This document shows positions 7,237 to 15,059 of a DNA stretch of 37,478 nucleotides, one piece after another (position 1 is the first letter of the stretch; every line of letters starts with the position of its first letter). The position numbers were made by a program, and so were the translations under genes. The notes beneath the pieces are model-generated. The model was not told where the DNA came from. It searched no databases and was given only the letters and a program-made list of their open reading frames with translations. This stretch comes from a virus. Where the stretch lies: positions 1-37,478 of the IMG/VR virus record IMGVR_UViG_3300018910_000005; one strand, 5' to 3'.

Positions 7237-7259
7237 AGGGTGAGTAACGACCTCACCCT
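7237..7259 (-). terminator. Terminator overlapping the start site of an SPBRE promoter
   Basis: AGGGTGAG (7237-7244) pairs with CTCACCCT (7252-7259) around a 7-base loop. On the - strand the stem is followed by TTTTT, a proper intrinsic terminator for transcripts arriving from thyA. The promoter's -10 ends at 7261, so RNA made from it would start near 7254, inside the first arm of the stem. Confidence 0.75.
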
Positions 7260-7260
7260 G

Positions 7261-7289
7261 ATTATATACTTTTAATTTGTGTTTGTCTA
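7261..7289 (-). promoter_or_regulatory. SPBRE promoter/operator, copy 1
   Basis: On the - strand: TAGACA (7284-7289), 17 bases containing CAAATTAAAAG, then TATAAT (7261-7266). This is a near-consensus sigma-A promoter embedded in the SPbeta repeated element known in this phage family as a repressor operator. It points at the 121-residue coiled-coil gene and the leftward genes after it. Confidence 0.8.
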
Positions 7290-7307
7290 TTGTATTTTTT
7301 ACATTCT

Positions 7308-8159
7308 TTATAAGGCTACCTCAAGTTTGATTTGACTATGTGGCCTATACCCTTCAAGAATGAAGTGTTCAGGTTTATAGTCATAAAAATTCTTTATTGA
7401 ATTATCTATTACTAACTTTGGTGCTGCCAAGGATTCGCGGTTAATAATTTCTTTGGCTTGTTCGATATGTCGGTCATAGATATGTAAGTTGTTAATATAG
7501 TGATGAAATTTCCCTGGCTTATAACCACAAACTTGTGCAATCATATGCTGTAATAATGCATATTGAGTTACATTGATGTTCCCCGCTACAAGATAATCTG
7601 ACGAGCGTTGGACAAGGGTCATGTTTAAAAATTCTCCGTCATAATCCCACATTGTCAAGAAAGCGCATGGATATAACGTCATTCCATGAAGATCTTGATG
7701 ATTATACAAATTTGTAATGATTCGTCTGCTGTATGGGTTGTTTTTCAGATCCCAAATCAACCTGTCAATCTGGTTAAAGTATCCTTCTTTGTATTTGTGC
7801 TCATACTGCATCTGTCTCCCATAAGCTAACCCTAAATTGCCATCTTCATTAGCCCAGCTACGCCAATATTTAACTCCATATTTTTCTTCAAGCAACTGAA
7901 CATCATTTGATTGATCTTGGTATATCCAGAGAATTTCTTTTAACCCTGATTTAAAAGCCGTTGGCCTTAGAGTAGCAATAGGGAATTCTTTCTGTAAATC
8001 ATATTCATTCAACACTCCAAAGCATTTTAATGTATAAGCTGGCGTATCATCAGACCACTTAGGCCGAATCTTTTGCCCTTTATCCGATTTGCCTTCGGAC
8101 AGTATTTTATATAAATTTGATTTTAAAACTGTATCCGCAGTGTTAACTATATTACTCAC
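7308..8159 (-). CDS. thyA: Thymidylate synthase
   Basis: Makes dTMP from dUMP with methylene-tetrahydrofolate. In the 283-residue protein the catalytic Cys165 is in LYPCAF, and the phosphate/dUMP-binding block is QRSSDYLVAGNINVTQYA (Gln184, Arg185, Ser186, Asp188, Asn196); LHIYDRHIEQ near 225 is the usual His/Tyr segment. The AGNIN stretch departs from the LGxPFN of the E. coli enzyme. It is part of the phage dNTP supply with nrdEFI. The listed start is GTG 8159, one base after the upstream stop, but the GAGGTGA ribosome site overlaps it; the in-frame codon at ideal distance is ATA 8150. The true start is therefore uncertain. Confidence 0.93.
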   Translation of the reverse strand: MSNIVNTADTVLKSNLYKILSEGKSDKGQKIRPKWSDDTPAYTLKCFGVLNEYDLQKEFPIATLRPTAFKSGLKEILWIYQDQSNDVQLLEEKYGVKYWRSWANEDGNLGLAYGRQMQYEHKYKEGYFNQIDRLIWDLKNNPYSRRIITNLYNHQDLHGMTLYPCAFLTMWDYDGEFLNMTLVQRSSDYLVAGNINVTQYALLQHMIAQVCGYKPGKFHHYINNLHIYDRHIEQAKEIINRESLAAPKLVIDNSIKNFYDYKPEHFILEGYRPHSQIKLEVAL

Positions 8160-8160
8160 C

Positions 8161-8448
8161 TCATTTTAATTCATTTATTAGTTCATCCATATTCTCCTTG
8201 ACACTTTTATGTACTGTATTGGGTAAAGTTTTAATTTTATTGTTGATTGTTTTGCTTCCTACATTGCGTATTTTTTCAGTTAATTCTCGAAAAGCGTTCA
8301 AAGCTAAATCACTGATCTCATCAAATTCCCCCTGGATTTTGTGAAGCACGTCAAGGTACAATTCGTCTGACTCCTCAAAAACAACCAATGTCTGTTCTAG
8401 CTTATTAATTTTTTCTAAGTGTTGCTTTATTTCATCTATCTTCTTCAT
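8161..8448 (-). CDS. Helical hypothetical protein, 95 aa
   Basis: Starts MKKIDEIKQHLEKINKLEQT at ATG 8448 with a full AAGGAGGTG site; an upstream start in the same frame lacks one. Mostly helical and charged, with a heptad-like first half. It lies one base upstream of the thyA GTG, and its stop may re-initiate thyA translation. The leader contains the inverted repeat ATAAAAG-TCTT-CTTTTAT. No family recognised. Confidence 0.7.
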   Translation of the reverse strand: MKKIDEIKQHLEKINKLEQTLVVFEESDELYLDVLHKIQGEFDEISDLALNAFRELTEKIRNVGSKTINNKIKTLPNTVHKSVKENMDELINELK

Positions 8449-8578
8449 TTTGCACCTCCTTAACAATTACGATAAAAGTCTTCTTTTATTGAAAATCCAA
8501 AGGTTATTAATACCTATATTTTCAAAGATTTGATAAAATTAAATTGTTCAATAAATTCTGCAAAAGGTGGTTAAATTT

Positions 8579-9019
8579 ATGCAAACAACTCAACACCCAA
8601 TTATTCAAGGATCAATTAAAGATGTAGGCTTTGAAAACAAAAGCAATTTCAATTACACATATGAAGTTGACAAAGAAATTCTTCATGTTTATGATACCTT
8701 GAATCACAACAGCACTTCTGCAATTAATTGTGTAGAAGAAATTATTGCTGTGTTAAAAGAAACTCTGCAACCAAGCAAAACTGGGATAAACAAAATCATT
8801 GAAGCAATTAAGAACGTAATATCTTCAAGTTCACCTTTTAAAAAAGTTATTATTTATACAGAAGTAAATAATTTAACCACCGGATACAAGAATAGAGGAA
8901 GCTTTCTTGATATCCAAGCTTACGATCCAAAACAAAAGAATTATGTCGGCTGGGATCACGAAGAGCTTTACCAGTTTTACTACGATTCACAGAAGTTAAG
9001 CTATACAATTAATAAATAA
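8579..9019 (+). CDS. Isolated + strand hypothetical protein, 146 aa
   Basis: Starts MQTTQHPIIQGSIKDVGF at ATG 8579, 8 bases after AAAGGTGG; a GTG at 8567 sits inside that site. No signal peptide or membrane segment. It has an N-terminal beta-like part (FNYTYEVDKEILHVYD), a central helix pair, and an aromatic C-terminal part (YVGWDHEELYQFYYDS). No family recognised. Lying alone against the direction of the lytic genes, with its own terminator, it looks like a cargo gene expressed from the prophage. A possible promoter (TTGATA, 16, TAAATT) lies in the 50 bases upstream but is weak. Confidence 0.7.
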   Translation: MQTTQHPIIQGSIKDVGFENKSNFNYTYEVDKEILHVYDTLNHNSTSAINCVEEIIAVLKETLQPSKTGINKIIEAIKNVISSSSPFKKVIIYTEVNNLTTGYKNRGSFLDIQAYDPKQKNYVGWDHEELYQFYYDSQKLSYTINK

Positions 9020-9038
9020 AGTAGCAAAGTTTAGGCAA

Positions 9039-9094
9039 ACCTTGGCTGCACTCCACATCATCTACTTGTACACATGAAGACAGCCAAGGTCTTT
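9039..9094 (+). terminator. Long-loop hairpin between convergent genes
   Basis: ACCTTGGCTG (9039-9048) is perfectly complementary to CAGCCAAGGT (9081-9090), followed by CTTTATTT. The 32-base loop is unusually long for a terminator. It separates the + strand gene from the leftward dUTPase remnant and could serve both directions. Confidence 0.55.
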
Positions 9095-9096
9095 AT

Positions 9097-9186
9097 TTAC
9101 TTAGTGCCTGTTGAACCATGTCCTCCACGGTTTTCGTTACCTAAATGATCGACCTCGACCAATTCAACTGCAGGCATCTTCTTCAT
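9097..9186 (-). pseudogene. dUTPase C-terminal remnant
   Basis: The frame [20 protein letters not shown] followed by GGHGSTGTK is the tail of a trimeric dUTPase: the last strand and motif V (R-G-x-x-G-x-G-S-T-G), the flexible arm that covers the active site. The frame continues upstream as CQFRI, as in a normal dUTPase, but everything before it (motifs I-IV) is gone. SPbeta carries a dUTPase (YosS) next to its thioredoxin-like YosR, the same neighbours seen here. The remnant cannot be enzymatically active. Confidence 0.8.
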
Positions 9187-9284
9187 AATTCTGAATTGGC
9201 AAATTCAATCCCTTTTTCTTTTAGATAATTAGAGACTAATTGACAAGGGGTGCAAGACGGCTGCTCTAATTTGATTAGTTTCAT
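9183..9284 (-). pseudogene. Thioredoxin-like (YosR-type) N-terminal remnant
   Basis: [20 protein letters not shown] is the start of a small thioredoxin/glutaredoxin-like protein with a C-x-x-C redox site (Cys11, Cys14). After residue about 28 (GIEFA) the sequence switches into dUTPase coding sequence in another frame and stops after 33 residues. The ATG overlaps the nrdF stop (TAATG). The fusion point near 9195-9205 marks a deletion that removed the rest of this gene and most of the dUTPase. Such proteins normally reduce NrdE; the peptide left could still hold a CxxC but has no fold. Confidence 0.8.
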
Positions 9285-10276
9285 TATTGTGATGCCTCCT
9301 CAAAATAAAAATCTGAATCCTTTAACGGTTCAACTGTTGCTTTTTTGTAGCCGTTCCCTTTCATTGAGAAGAAGTCGTGTGACTTCGTTTTCGTATTCAA
9401 GCCGTTCAAGACGATCGGATTGATCTCTTCTTCTTCAAAGTACGGATCGAATCCGAGATTGGACAACGCTTTGTTTCCGTTATACCGGATGAATTTTTTA
9501 ACATCATGCGTGAGGCCAACTTGATCATACAGCTCTTCAGTGTAGGCGATCTCGTTACGATAGAGCTCTTCGATGAGGCTTAACGCAAACATTTCAAGTC
9601 GGTGCTGCGTACCTTCGTCTTTCTTGCTGTAAATTTCCTGGGCGAGCAAACCGACATAAGCACCATGAATCGCTTCATCGCGAATTATGAGGTTGATAAT
9701 CTCACCGCACTGCATTAGCTTTCCTTGGCCGTAGAAATATAACGGATAATAAAAACCGCTATAGAAAAGGAAGCTTTCGAGATAGACCGAAGCGACCATC
9801 GCCTTGTATAACGAAATATCATCCCCTGGCTTAATCGCATTGTATAAGCCGCCAATGATGTCTGCCTTACGCTGCAAGTATCCATTAGTCTTAACCCATT
9901 CGAACAGTTCCGTTATCTTCTCCGTTGGCGCAAGCGTCATGAAGATATTCGAATAAGACTTAGCGTGGATTGCGTTTTCCATCATCGCCATGAAATTAAG
10001 CACCGCTTTGCGCTGATGCCCTTTCACATGCTCCGCAATTAGTGGCATACCAGTATTCCCTTGTTCTGTGTCTAGCAAGGTTAATCCGGCCAACACTTTC
10101 ATATATGTATCCTGTTCATCTTTCCCTAAGTATTTCCATGTAAGTAGATCTCCGTTGAGTGCGATCTCTTCAGGAAGCCAGAACTGTTTAACGTTCTGTT
10201 CGTAAAACATTTGCGTGAATCCATCTTCGTGTTGCGACCAGTTCGCCGCTGTATATGGAGTTTTGTTTTCTGTCAT
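9284..10276 (-). CDS. nrdF: Ribonucleotide reductase class Ib, beta subunit
   Basis: The 330-residue radical-bearing subunit. Metal ligands are visible: Asp69 (LLDTEQ), Glu100 and His104 ([11 protein letters not shown]), Glu167 (YLESF), Glu201 and His204 (RDEAIHG); the radical Tyr108 lies in the KSYS motif. With NrdE and the flavodoxin NrdI it converts ribonucleoside diphosphates to deoxy forms for phage replication. ATG 10276 follows GTGAGG by 7 bases. The gene is GC-richer than thyA or the 5' part of nrdE. SPbeta nrdF is split by a group I intron; this copy is uninterrupted. Confidence 0.96.
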   Translation of the reverse strand: MTENKTPYTAANWSQHEDGFTQMFYEQNVKQFWLPEEIALNGDLLTWKYLGKDEQDTYMKVLAGLTLLDTEQGNTGMPLIAEHVKGHQRKAVLNFMAMMENAIHAKSYSNIFMTLAPTEKITELFEWVKTNGYLQRKADIIGGLYNAIKPGDDISLYKAMVASVYLESFLFYSGFYYPLYFYGQGKLMQCGEIINLIIRDEAIHGAYVGLLAQEIYSKKDEGTQHRLEMFALSLIEELYRNEIAYTEELYDQVGLTHDVKKFIRYNGNKALSNLGFDPYFEEEEINPIVLNGLNTKTKSHDFFSMKGNGYKKATVEPLKDSDFYFEEASQ

Positions 10277-10311
10277 ATGTTTGCCTCACTTTTTAAGATC
10301 AATTTTATTCT

Positions 10312-11295
10312 TCAAATTGTTTCTATTGGCTGATTAGCAACTTCTGTCTTAAGTTCCTCTTTTAGTAACTCTTCAAAAATAGACTCTAAAACTTGTACAA
10401 CAATACTATTGCCAGCTAGTTTATATAAAGTTGCATTGCGCTTATTTGGTTTTGTAGGATACTCTTTTAAGACCTCTTCAAAGTCAGAATCATCAAAACC
10501 CATCAGCCTCCAACACTCACGTTCAGTTAAATAGCGATATTTTAATTCGCCTATCCGAATAATTCCCGCATTCGGACATCTATCTTGTCGGGTGCTAATT
10601 GTCCAGCAACTGTCTTCAATTACATCTAAATAACGATATTTCTTATCTGCATTTGGATTGAACTCTTCTATACGATTTAACATACTTGGAATATTAATTA
10701 TATACTGAGGAGCAGTAACATTAACTTCTAAGAACGCTTTAATGTGCCGTGCTGTTTTTCGATTAAGCTTACTAAAGTTAAAAGCCTTGTTCCCTAATAT
10801 AGAAATTGTAAATACTCGCTCTCTTCGCTGAGGGACACCAAAATCCATAGCATTAAGAACTTCAAATGAATTTGTATATCCAAGATCGCTCATTTTCGAA
10901 AGATATTTGTTAAAGTTGTGAATCATATCCTTATCAAGTACGCCTTTAACATTTTCCCAAATAACATACTTTGGCTTCCAATTCCCCATATTTTCTATAA
11001 TCCTTAACGTTTCCCACATGAGCGAAGACCTTGTTTTATCTTCATCATTTCCTCCCAATCTTTGACCAGCTCTACTAAAATCTTGACAAGGCGAACCATG
11101 CACTAAAACATCTGGTCGCAAATCGTATCCCACTACGCTTTGTGGCTTATAGCGATGGTCATATAGTGCGTTATATGCCCTTACTGCCTTTTCGTCAATT
11201 TCTACATAATCAATTGCTTTATGATCCACACCGAGGTTAACTAATGCTTTCCTCGGTGCCCCAATTCCCCCAAATAGCTCAAGAATCTTAATCAA
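10312..11295 (-). CDS. C5-cytosine DNA methyltransferase
   Basis: Ordered motifs in 327 residues: I (LELFGGIGAPRKAL), IV (GSPCQDFS, catalytic Cys70), VI (WENVKG, Glu114), VIII (QRRERVF, near 156), a short target-recognition region (about 175-250), IX/X (RECWRLMGF, LAGNSIVVQVLESIF). It should methylate phage DNA against host restriction; no restriction enzyme is nearby. The target cannot be read from sequence. It is AT-rich and inserted between GC-richer nrdE and nrdF, so it is a later arrival. Start TTG 11295 is 13 bases from GGAGG; an in-frame ATA at 11301 is 7 bases away. Confidence 0.92.
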   Translation of the reverse strand: MIKILELFGGIGAPRKALVNLGVDHKAIDYVEIDEKAVRAYNALYDHRYKPQSVVGYDLRPDVLVHGSPCQDFSRAGQRLGGNDEDKTRSSLMWETLRIIENMGNWKPKYVIWENVKGVLDKDMIHNFNKYLSKMSDLGYTNSFEVLNAMDFGVPQRRERVFTISILGNKAFNFSKLNRKTARHIKAFLEVNVTAPQYIINIPSMLNRIEEFNPNADKKYRYLDVIEDSCWTISTRQDRCPNAGIIRIGELKYRYLTERECWRLMGFDDSDFEEVLKEYPTKPNKRNATLYKLAGNSIVVQVLESIFEELLKEELKTEVANQPIETI

Positions 11296-11300
11296 TATTA

Positions 11301-11441
11301 TTATTCGTCCTCCTTCGTATAGCCGTCTAACAAAGCCGTTATTATTCTAGGCGCGATCGTAGCGTGATTCATAGTATCGTAGCACCATCGTTAATATCAT
11401 CTTAGTTCCGCGATTTCTTCGTCCGTCAATGGTTGCGACAT
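11301..11441 (-). pseudogene. Small broken gene between methyltransferase and nrdE
   Basis: ATG 11441 has an excellent site (GGAGG, 8 bases) but the frame MSQPLTDEEIAELR stops after 14 codons. Adding one A at the CTAAG junction restores a 31-32 residue helical protein (ELKMILTMVLRYYESRYDRA). The original frame also resumes as RIITALLDGYTKEDE before a stop at 11301. GC content is high, like nrdF. Probably a decayed leader or small ORF of the imported nrd block. Confidence 0.4.
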
Positions 11442-11456
11442 CTATTCGTCCTCCTT
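11302..11456 (-). repeat. 14-bp direct repeat AAGGAGGACGAATA
   Basis: Identical 14-base copies at 11302-11315 and 11443-11456 (- strand sequence given). Each encodes K-E-D-E plus the ribosome site of the next gene. They bracket the broken small gene and could mark a duplication or cassette exchange. Confidence 0.6.
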
Positions 11457-11678
11457 TATCACGTTTGGTTCTATTAATTTTCCGTTGATTAAATAGCACC
11501 ATTCCAGTGATATCCGCCCAACTATTTGATCTTTCTCATTTATTAATTCTTGACCATTACTATTCTCAATCATTGTTTTTGATTGAATTGCATCTTTTTC
11601 CGATGTGTAGGAATAAGCCAATGGTTCGCAACCATTTTCCTTAAAAACTACTGTCCAAACATTAGATATTTTCTTCAC
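11442..11678 (-). CDS. Hypothetical protein after nrdE, 78 aa
   Basis: Starts at GTG 11678 (MKKISNVWTVVFKENGCEPL) about 7 bases after GGAGGG; a longer reading into nrdE is spurious. Beta-rich with two regions, a core WTVVFKENG and RISLEWCYLINGKLIEP. It ends IKEDE, and its last codons double as ribosome site for the next ORF. The ending AAGGAGGACGAATA is repeated exactly 141 bases further left (11302-11315). AT-rich, unlike the flanking nrd DNA. Function unknown. Confidence 0.65.
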   Translation of the reverse strand: MKKISNVWTVVFKENGCEPLAYSYTSEKDAIQSKTMIENSNGQELINEKDQIVGRISLEWCYLINGKLIEPNVIKEDE

Positions 11679-11697
11679 CGTTGACCCTCCGTTTCGT

Positions 11698-13803
11698 TTA
11701 AACCACGCATGACAAGCAGCCTTCCTGGCCGGTATCTTTTGTCCGCGCATAGTACAACGTCTTAATTCCTTTGTGATGCGCGTAAAGGTCAATTCGGTTT
11801 AGATCGCGCGTCGTCATCGTATCCTTTAAGAACAGCGTAAATGAGATGCCTTGATCGACGTGCTGCTGAATTGTCGCAATCATATCGACGACTTTAAACA
11901 TATCCATGTCGTACGCTTCCTTATAGAAGAACCAGTTTTGCGGCGATAATCCCGGCATAGGGTAATACGTCTTCGAATTTCCGTATGTCCGCTCCTCGAT
12001 GCGCCCCATGATCGGCATGACACCAGCTGTTGAGGATTGAACATATGAGATGCTTCCTGTGGGAGCTATTGCTTGTCTATAAGAATGATATAAACCATAC
12101 TTCATCACAGCTTGTTTAAGCTTCTTCCAATCTTCAATTGTTGGAATATGCTGATCTCCAAACAGTTTTTTTACTTTTTCATACTTTGGACTAAAGCTTT
12201 GTTCTTCGTATTTCTTGAAATACTCACCTGACTTGTATGTAGAGCCTTCAAACTGGTAATATGTTTCCCCTGTCTCTTTGGCGATTTCCATTGAGCGCTC
12301 AAGGGAATAAAAGTTCATCATCATAAAGAAAGTGTTCGCGAAGTCCCTCGCTTCCTCACTTTCGTAGGCGATACCATTTTGAGCTAAGAAACCGTGCAGA
12401 TTCATTGCTCCAAGCCCAACTGACCTCATAAGCTTATTTGCCTTAGCAACTGCTGGAGCATTTGTAATATTGGTTTTATTCGATACATGAGTCAATGCAT
12501 CAATAGCTAATTTAACTGTAGTCTTAATTGAATCGTTCTTCATTACATTGAAGATATTGATCGAGCCTAGATTACATGAAATGTCCAAGCCAATTTCGTC
12601 CTCTTCACCATAGTCTGTATACGTTGATACTTTGGAAGATTCAAGAACCTCCGAACATAAATTAGAAAATTTAACCATTGAAATATGATTGTTAGCATGA
12701 ACGCTGTTTACATTATCAGTAAACATTATATAGGGATAACCTGATTCTGATCGTAAGATTGCAAGCTTTTCTAATAGTTTACGAGCATTCGCCTTTTTCT
12801 TTCTGACATTTGGATTTTCAACTAGTTCATCATACATTTTTGCGATATCCATCTCATCTAAATGTTGACCGTATTCCTTATAAACTGAATAAGGATAGAA
12901 CATGTAGAAGTCTTTATCTTCTCTGGCGAGCTCAATAAATTTATCTGGAATAACTACACCAATAGATAATGTTTTAGCCCTAACATCCTCATCTGCCGAA
13001 ATTTTTTTCGTATCAAGGAAATCGTTGATGTCCGGGTGAAATACGTTAATATAAGCAGCTCCTGACCCTTGCCGCTGACCCATCTGGTCTGCATACCGAA
13101 AAGCGTTATCGAGCAGTTTCATTACACCTACAACGCCTTTTGTAGCATTCTCAACTTTTTTAATTGGCTCACCTTTTGCTCGAATCTTGCTCAGATTAAG
13201 TGCAACACCCCCACCAAGCTTAGATAACTGCATTGAAATATCAACTGCTCTAGAAATGTCATTCAATGAATCATTAACTTCGAGTAAGAAGCAGCTGACC
13301 ATTTCACCTCTTCTTTTTCGTCCTGCATTAAGAAAAGTAGGTGTTGATGGTTGGTATTCTTGTTTCATCATAAGTGAAGTGTATTTTTTAGCTTTTTCAA
13401 AATCTCCACTTCCTAGATACAAAGCAACAATACTCACTCGATCTTCATATCGTTCAAGAATTTTCGTTTTATCGTTTGTCTTCAAGGCATAATCATTGTA
13501 AAACTTGAATGCACTCATGAATGAAGGGAATCTGAATTTGAAGCTATACGCCAATTTGAACACTTCTTTAATCTGTTCAAAGGTATATTTGCTTAAAAAC
13601 TCTTCTTCGTAATAATCATTCTCTAAAAGATAGTCCAGTTTTTCTTTGAGATCGTGAAAGAAGACAGTGTTTTGATTAACATAGTCAACAAAATAACTGT
13701 GTACAGCTTCCCTGTCCTTCTCGAATTGAAACTTCCCGTCTTTTTGAATCATAATTTCGTTATTCAGTTGAACCCACTTTGGCACCTGATTGATTACTGT
13801 CAA
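11698..13803 (-). CDS. nrdE: Ribonucleotide reductase class Ib, alpha subunit
   Basis: The 701-residue catalytic subunit. NLCSEVLE holds the Asn/Cys/Glu radical site; SCNLGSIN is a conserved glycyl/cysteine block; VSCFLLEVNDS has the first redox Cys; and the tail CLSCVV is the thiol pair that receives electrons from a redoxin. The N-terminus overlaps nrdI by 44 bases. The length is normal and there is no intron or intein, unlike SPbeta nrdE. By eye, the 3' part (11698 to about 12055) is GC-richer than the 5' part, and the change is abrupt, suggesting recombination inside the gene. Confidence 0.96.
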   Translation of the reverse strand: MTVINQVPKWVQLNNEIMIQKDGKFQFEKDREAVHSYFVDYVNQNTVFFHDLKEKLDYLLENDYYEEEFLSKYTFEQIKEVFKLAYSFKFRFPSFMSAFKFYNDYALKTNDKTKILERYEDRVSIVALYLGSGDFEKAKKYTSLMMKQEYQPSTPTFLNAGRKRRGEMVSCFLLEVNDSLNDISRAVDISMQLSKLGGGVALNLSKIRAKGEPIKKVENATKGVVGVMKLLDNAFRYADQMGQRQGSGAAYINVFHPDINDFLDTKKISADEDVRAKTLSIGVVIPDKFIELAREDKDFYMFYPYSVYKEYGQHLDEMDIAKMYDELVENPNVRKKKANARKLLEKLAILRSESGYPYIMFTDNVNSVHANNHISMVKFSNLCSEVLESSKVSTYTDYGEEDEIGLDISCNLGSINIFNVMKNDSIKTTVKLAIDALTHVSNKTNITNAPAVAKANKLMRSVGLGAMNLHGFLAQNGIAYESEEARDFANTFFMMMNFYSLERSMEIAKETGETYYQFEGSTYKSGEYFKKYEEQSFSPKYEKVKKLFGDQHIPTIEDWKKLKQAVMKYGLYHSYRQAIAPTGSISYVQSSTAGVMPIMGRIEERTYGNSKTYYPMPGLSPQNWFFYKEAYDMDMFKVVDMIATIQQHVDQGISFTLFLKDTMTTRDLNRIDLYAHHKGIKTLYYARTKDTGQEGCLSCVV

Positions 13804-14161
13804 TAAACTTAACCTCCTGTATTAACTTGTCCAAGTCTGAATCTGATCCACTTAATTCAAACTTAAGAAGTACTGGTACTTTATAATGTTGTGAGAGTTT
13901 ATCTGCCGCCGCAGCATAATAGCTACCCCAATTTCGATTCCCGCTTGAACAAACCCCGTACAAAAAATCTTTATTATTATGTATAAACTTCTGAGTTTTT
14001 TCAGGTATTTGCCCGAATTTAATTGTGTATGTAATATGTATGAATGGCTCATCAACCTTTAAATCCTCAGTGATTTCCATAGTTTTAATTTGCATTTTTT
14101 GCTCAAGCTTTCTTACAAATCTTCTAACATTACCTGTCATGCTTTCATATGTAACAAGCAT
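13760..14161 (-). CDS. nrdI: NrdI flavodoxin-like protein
   Basis: The 133 residues start MLVTYESMTGNVRRFVRKLE, the FMN phosphate-binding loop of NrdI. CSSGNRNWGSYYAAAADKL near residue 92 is the second conserved block. NrdI supplies superoxide/oxidant to assemble the dimanganese-tyrosyl cofactor of NrdF. ATG 14161 overlaps the previous stop by one base (TAATG). The C-terminal 44 bases overlap nrdE. Length agrees with the family (about 130). Confidence 0.93.
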   Translation of the reverse strand: MLVTYESMTGNVRRFVRKLEQKMQIKTMEITEDLKVDEPFIHITYTIKFGQIPEKTQKFIHNNKDFLYGVCSSGNRNWGSYYAAAADKLSQHYKVPVLLKFELSGSDSDLDKLIQEVKFIDSNQSGAKVGSTE

Positions 14162-14508
14162 TATTCGTTTATACTTCCTGAAACAAATTTCTCTGTGATT
14201 TCTTCTGCTTGATTTTCCGCAGAAAACCCGGTGCTTGCCTCTTCTAAATTAATTGCAGCCATTTCTTGATATCCTTTTGCCATTGACTCGTATAATGAAG
14301 CATCCTTAAATTGTTTGATTTCGACATATTTGTTCCTGTAGCTTTTAGGTACTACATATTGCTCTCCTTTTGGATTGGTGGCCACAAGCTCTCCCACTGC
14401 TACAGGGACAGAATAGCCTTCCGGTGTATGTATTGTCATATTACTTTTAGCCTCTTCAATGCTCACAAGTTGATCTTTTTTCACATACAGTTTTTTAGCA
14501 GCACCCAT
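14161..14508 (-). CDS. Hypothetical protein in front of nrdI, 115 aa
   Basis: Starts MGAAKKLYVKKDQLVSIEEA at the second of two ATGs, 7 bases after AAGGAGG. Probably a small beta domain (YVKKDQLVSIEEAKSNMTIHTPEGYSVPVAVGEL) followed by a helical tail. It is in the same unit as nrdI-nrdE and thus likely made with them, but I see no family. The leader carries the AATTAAAAG repeat at 14528-14562. Confidence 0.75.
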   Translation of the reverse strand: MGAAKKLYVKKDQLVSIEEAKSNMTIHTPEGYSVPVAVGELVATNPKGEQYVVPKSYRNKYVEIKQFKDASLYESMAKGYQEMAAINLEEASTGFSAENQAEEITEKFVSGSINE

Positions 14509-14527
14509 CATTCTTCCTCCTTATATT

Positions 14528-14562
14528 ACTTTTAATTAGTATATAAAATTATGATTTTATTC
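14528..14562 (-). repeat. Leader repeat: ATAAAAT hairpin plus TAATTAAAAG
   Basis: On the - strand: ATAAAAT-CATA-ATTTTAT (perfect 7-bp arms) then ATACTAATTAAAAGTAATATAAGGAGG. The AATTAAAAG core is that of the SPBRE, but TATAAT is replaced by the ribosome site region. Same composition as 3276-3305. Confidence 0.55.
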
Positions 14563-14821
14563 AGTTTTGTGATACTCTATTTGTTTCTAATGTTGCTACA
14601 AACATGTCATCAAACACCCTTTTTGTATCCACATGATAATCAAATGACTCAACTACTGCTTGAAAGCCTCTTCCTTCTCCTTGAACCTTCTTAGCAAATC
14701 CTTCTGCAGCTGCTGTATCAGTAAATTTAATGTCTTCTCCTGTAACAAAATTATTGTATACTTCTTCTCTGCCTGGCTCTCCATTGCGTTTTACTACAAC
14801 TACCCATTTATCGTCTGTCAT
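14561..14821 (-). CDS. Hypothetical protein, 86 aa
   Basis: Starts MTDDKWVVVVKRNGEPGREE; three preceding Met/Arg codons are part of the AAAAGGATGATGAGG ribosome region, so ATG 14821 is preferred. Compact alpha/beta protein (WVVVVKRNG strand, DTAAAEGFAKKVQGEGRGFQAVVESFDY) resembling small phage proteins that help modify charged peptides, without proof. The stop lies in the 14528-14562 repeat. Confidence 0.7.
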   Translation of the reverse strand: MTDDKWVVVVKRNGEPGREEVYNNFVTGEDIKFTDTAAAEGFAKKVQGEGRGFQAVVESFDYHVDTKRVFDDMFVATLETNRVSQN

Positions 14822-14831
14822 CCTCATCATC

Positions 14832-14846
14832 CTTTTAATTTATTTA
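14832..14846 (-). repeat. AATTAAAAG leader element
   Basis: TAAATAAATTAAAAG (- strand) directly before the GGATGATGAGG ribosome region of the 86-residue gene. One of the family of AATTAAAAG cores at gene starts. It overlaps the end of the frameshifted gene upstream. Confidence 0.45.
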
Positions 14847-15046
14847 TACTAGAATCCAATCCCCATTTTTGATATACTGATCCACATTCGTCTTCGTGTA
14901 AATAAAAGCTTCTTCATACATGTTATTAGTTACATCGTACAAATCAAAGTTGCCTCTTCTTTTTCTTCGAAAACAGTTCTACTGAAATCAGCATCAGAAT
15001 TTGTCAGTATCTTTTCTGACAGTTTAAATTTGAAATGATTACTCAA
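14844..15046 (-). pseudogene. Small gene with an apparent -1 frameshift
   Basis: From TTG 15046 (GAGAGG 9 bases upstream) the frame reads MSNHFKFKLSEKILTNSDAD and on to FEEKEEATLICTM-stop. In the -1 frame, from the run GAAAAAGAAG (near 14953-14966), the reading RRGNFDLYDVTNNMYEEAFI continues smoothly to a stop at 14844. One extra A in that run would give a single protein of about 67 residues. Either a recent mutation, a sequencing error in an A-run, or programmed frameshifting. Confidence 0.6.
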
Positions 15047-15059
15047 AAACAGTTTCCTC

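Noticed and set aside
11679-11792. N-terminal extension of the 78-residue gene into nrdE (start 11792)
   Set aside because: The region codes for the end of nrdE with its conserved Cys tail; GTG 11678 has a good ribosome site.
13187-13492. Open frame on the + strand inside nrdE, and similar + strand frames inside the polymerase, helicase and phosphoesterase genes
   Set aside because: Antisense shadows of well-supported genes without ribosome sites or recognisable products.
9284-13803. Introns or an intein in nrdE/nrdF, as in SPbeta
   Set aside because: Both proteins read through with normal length and motifs; no interruption seen.
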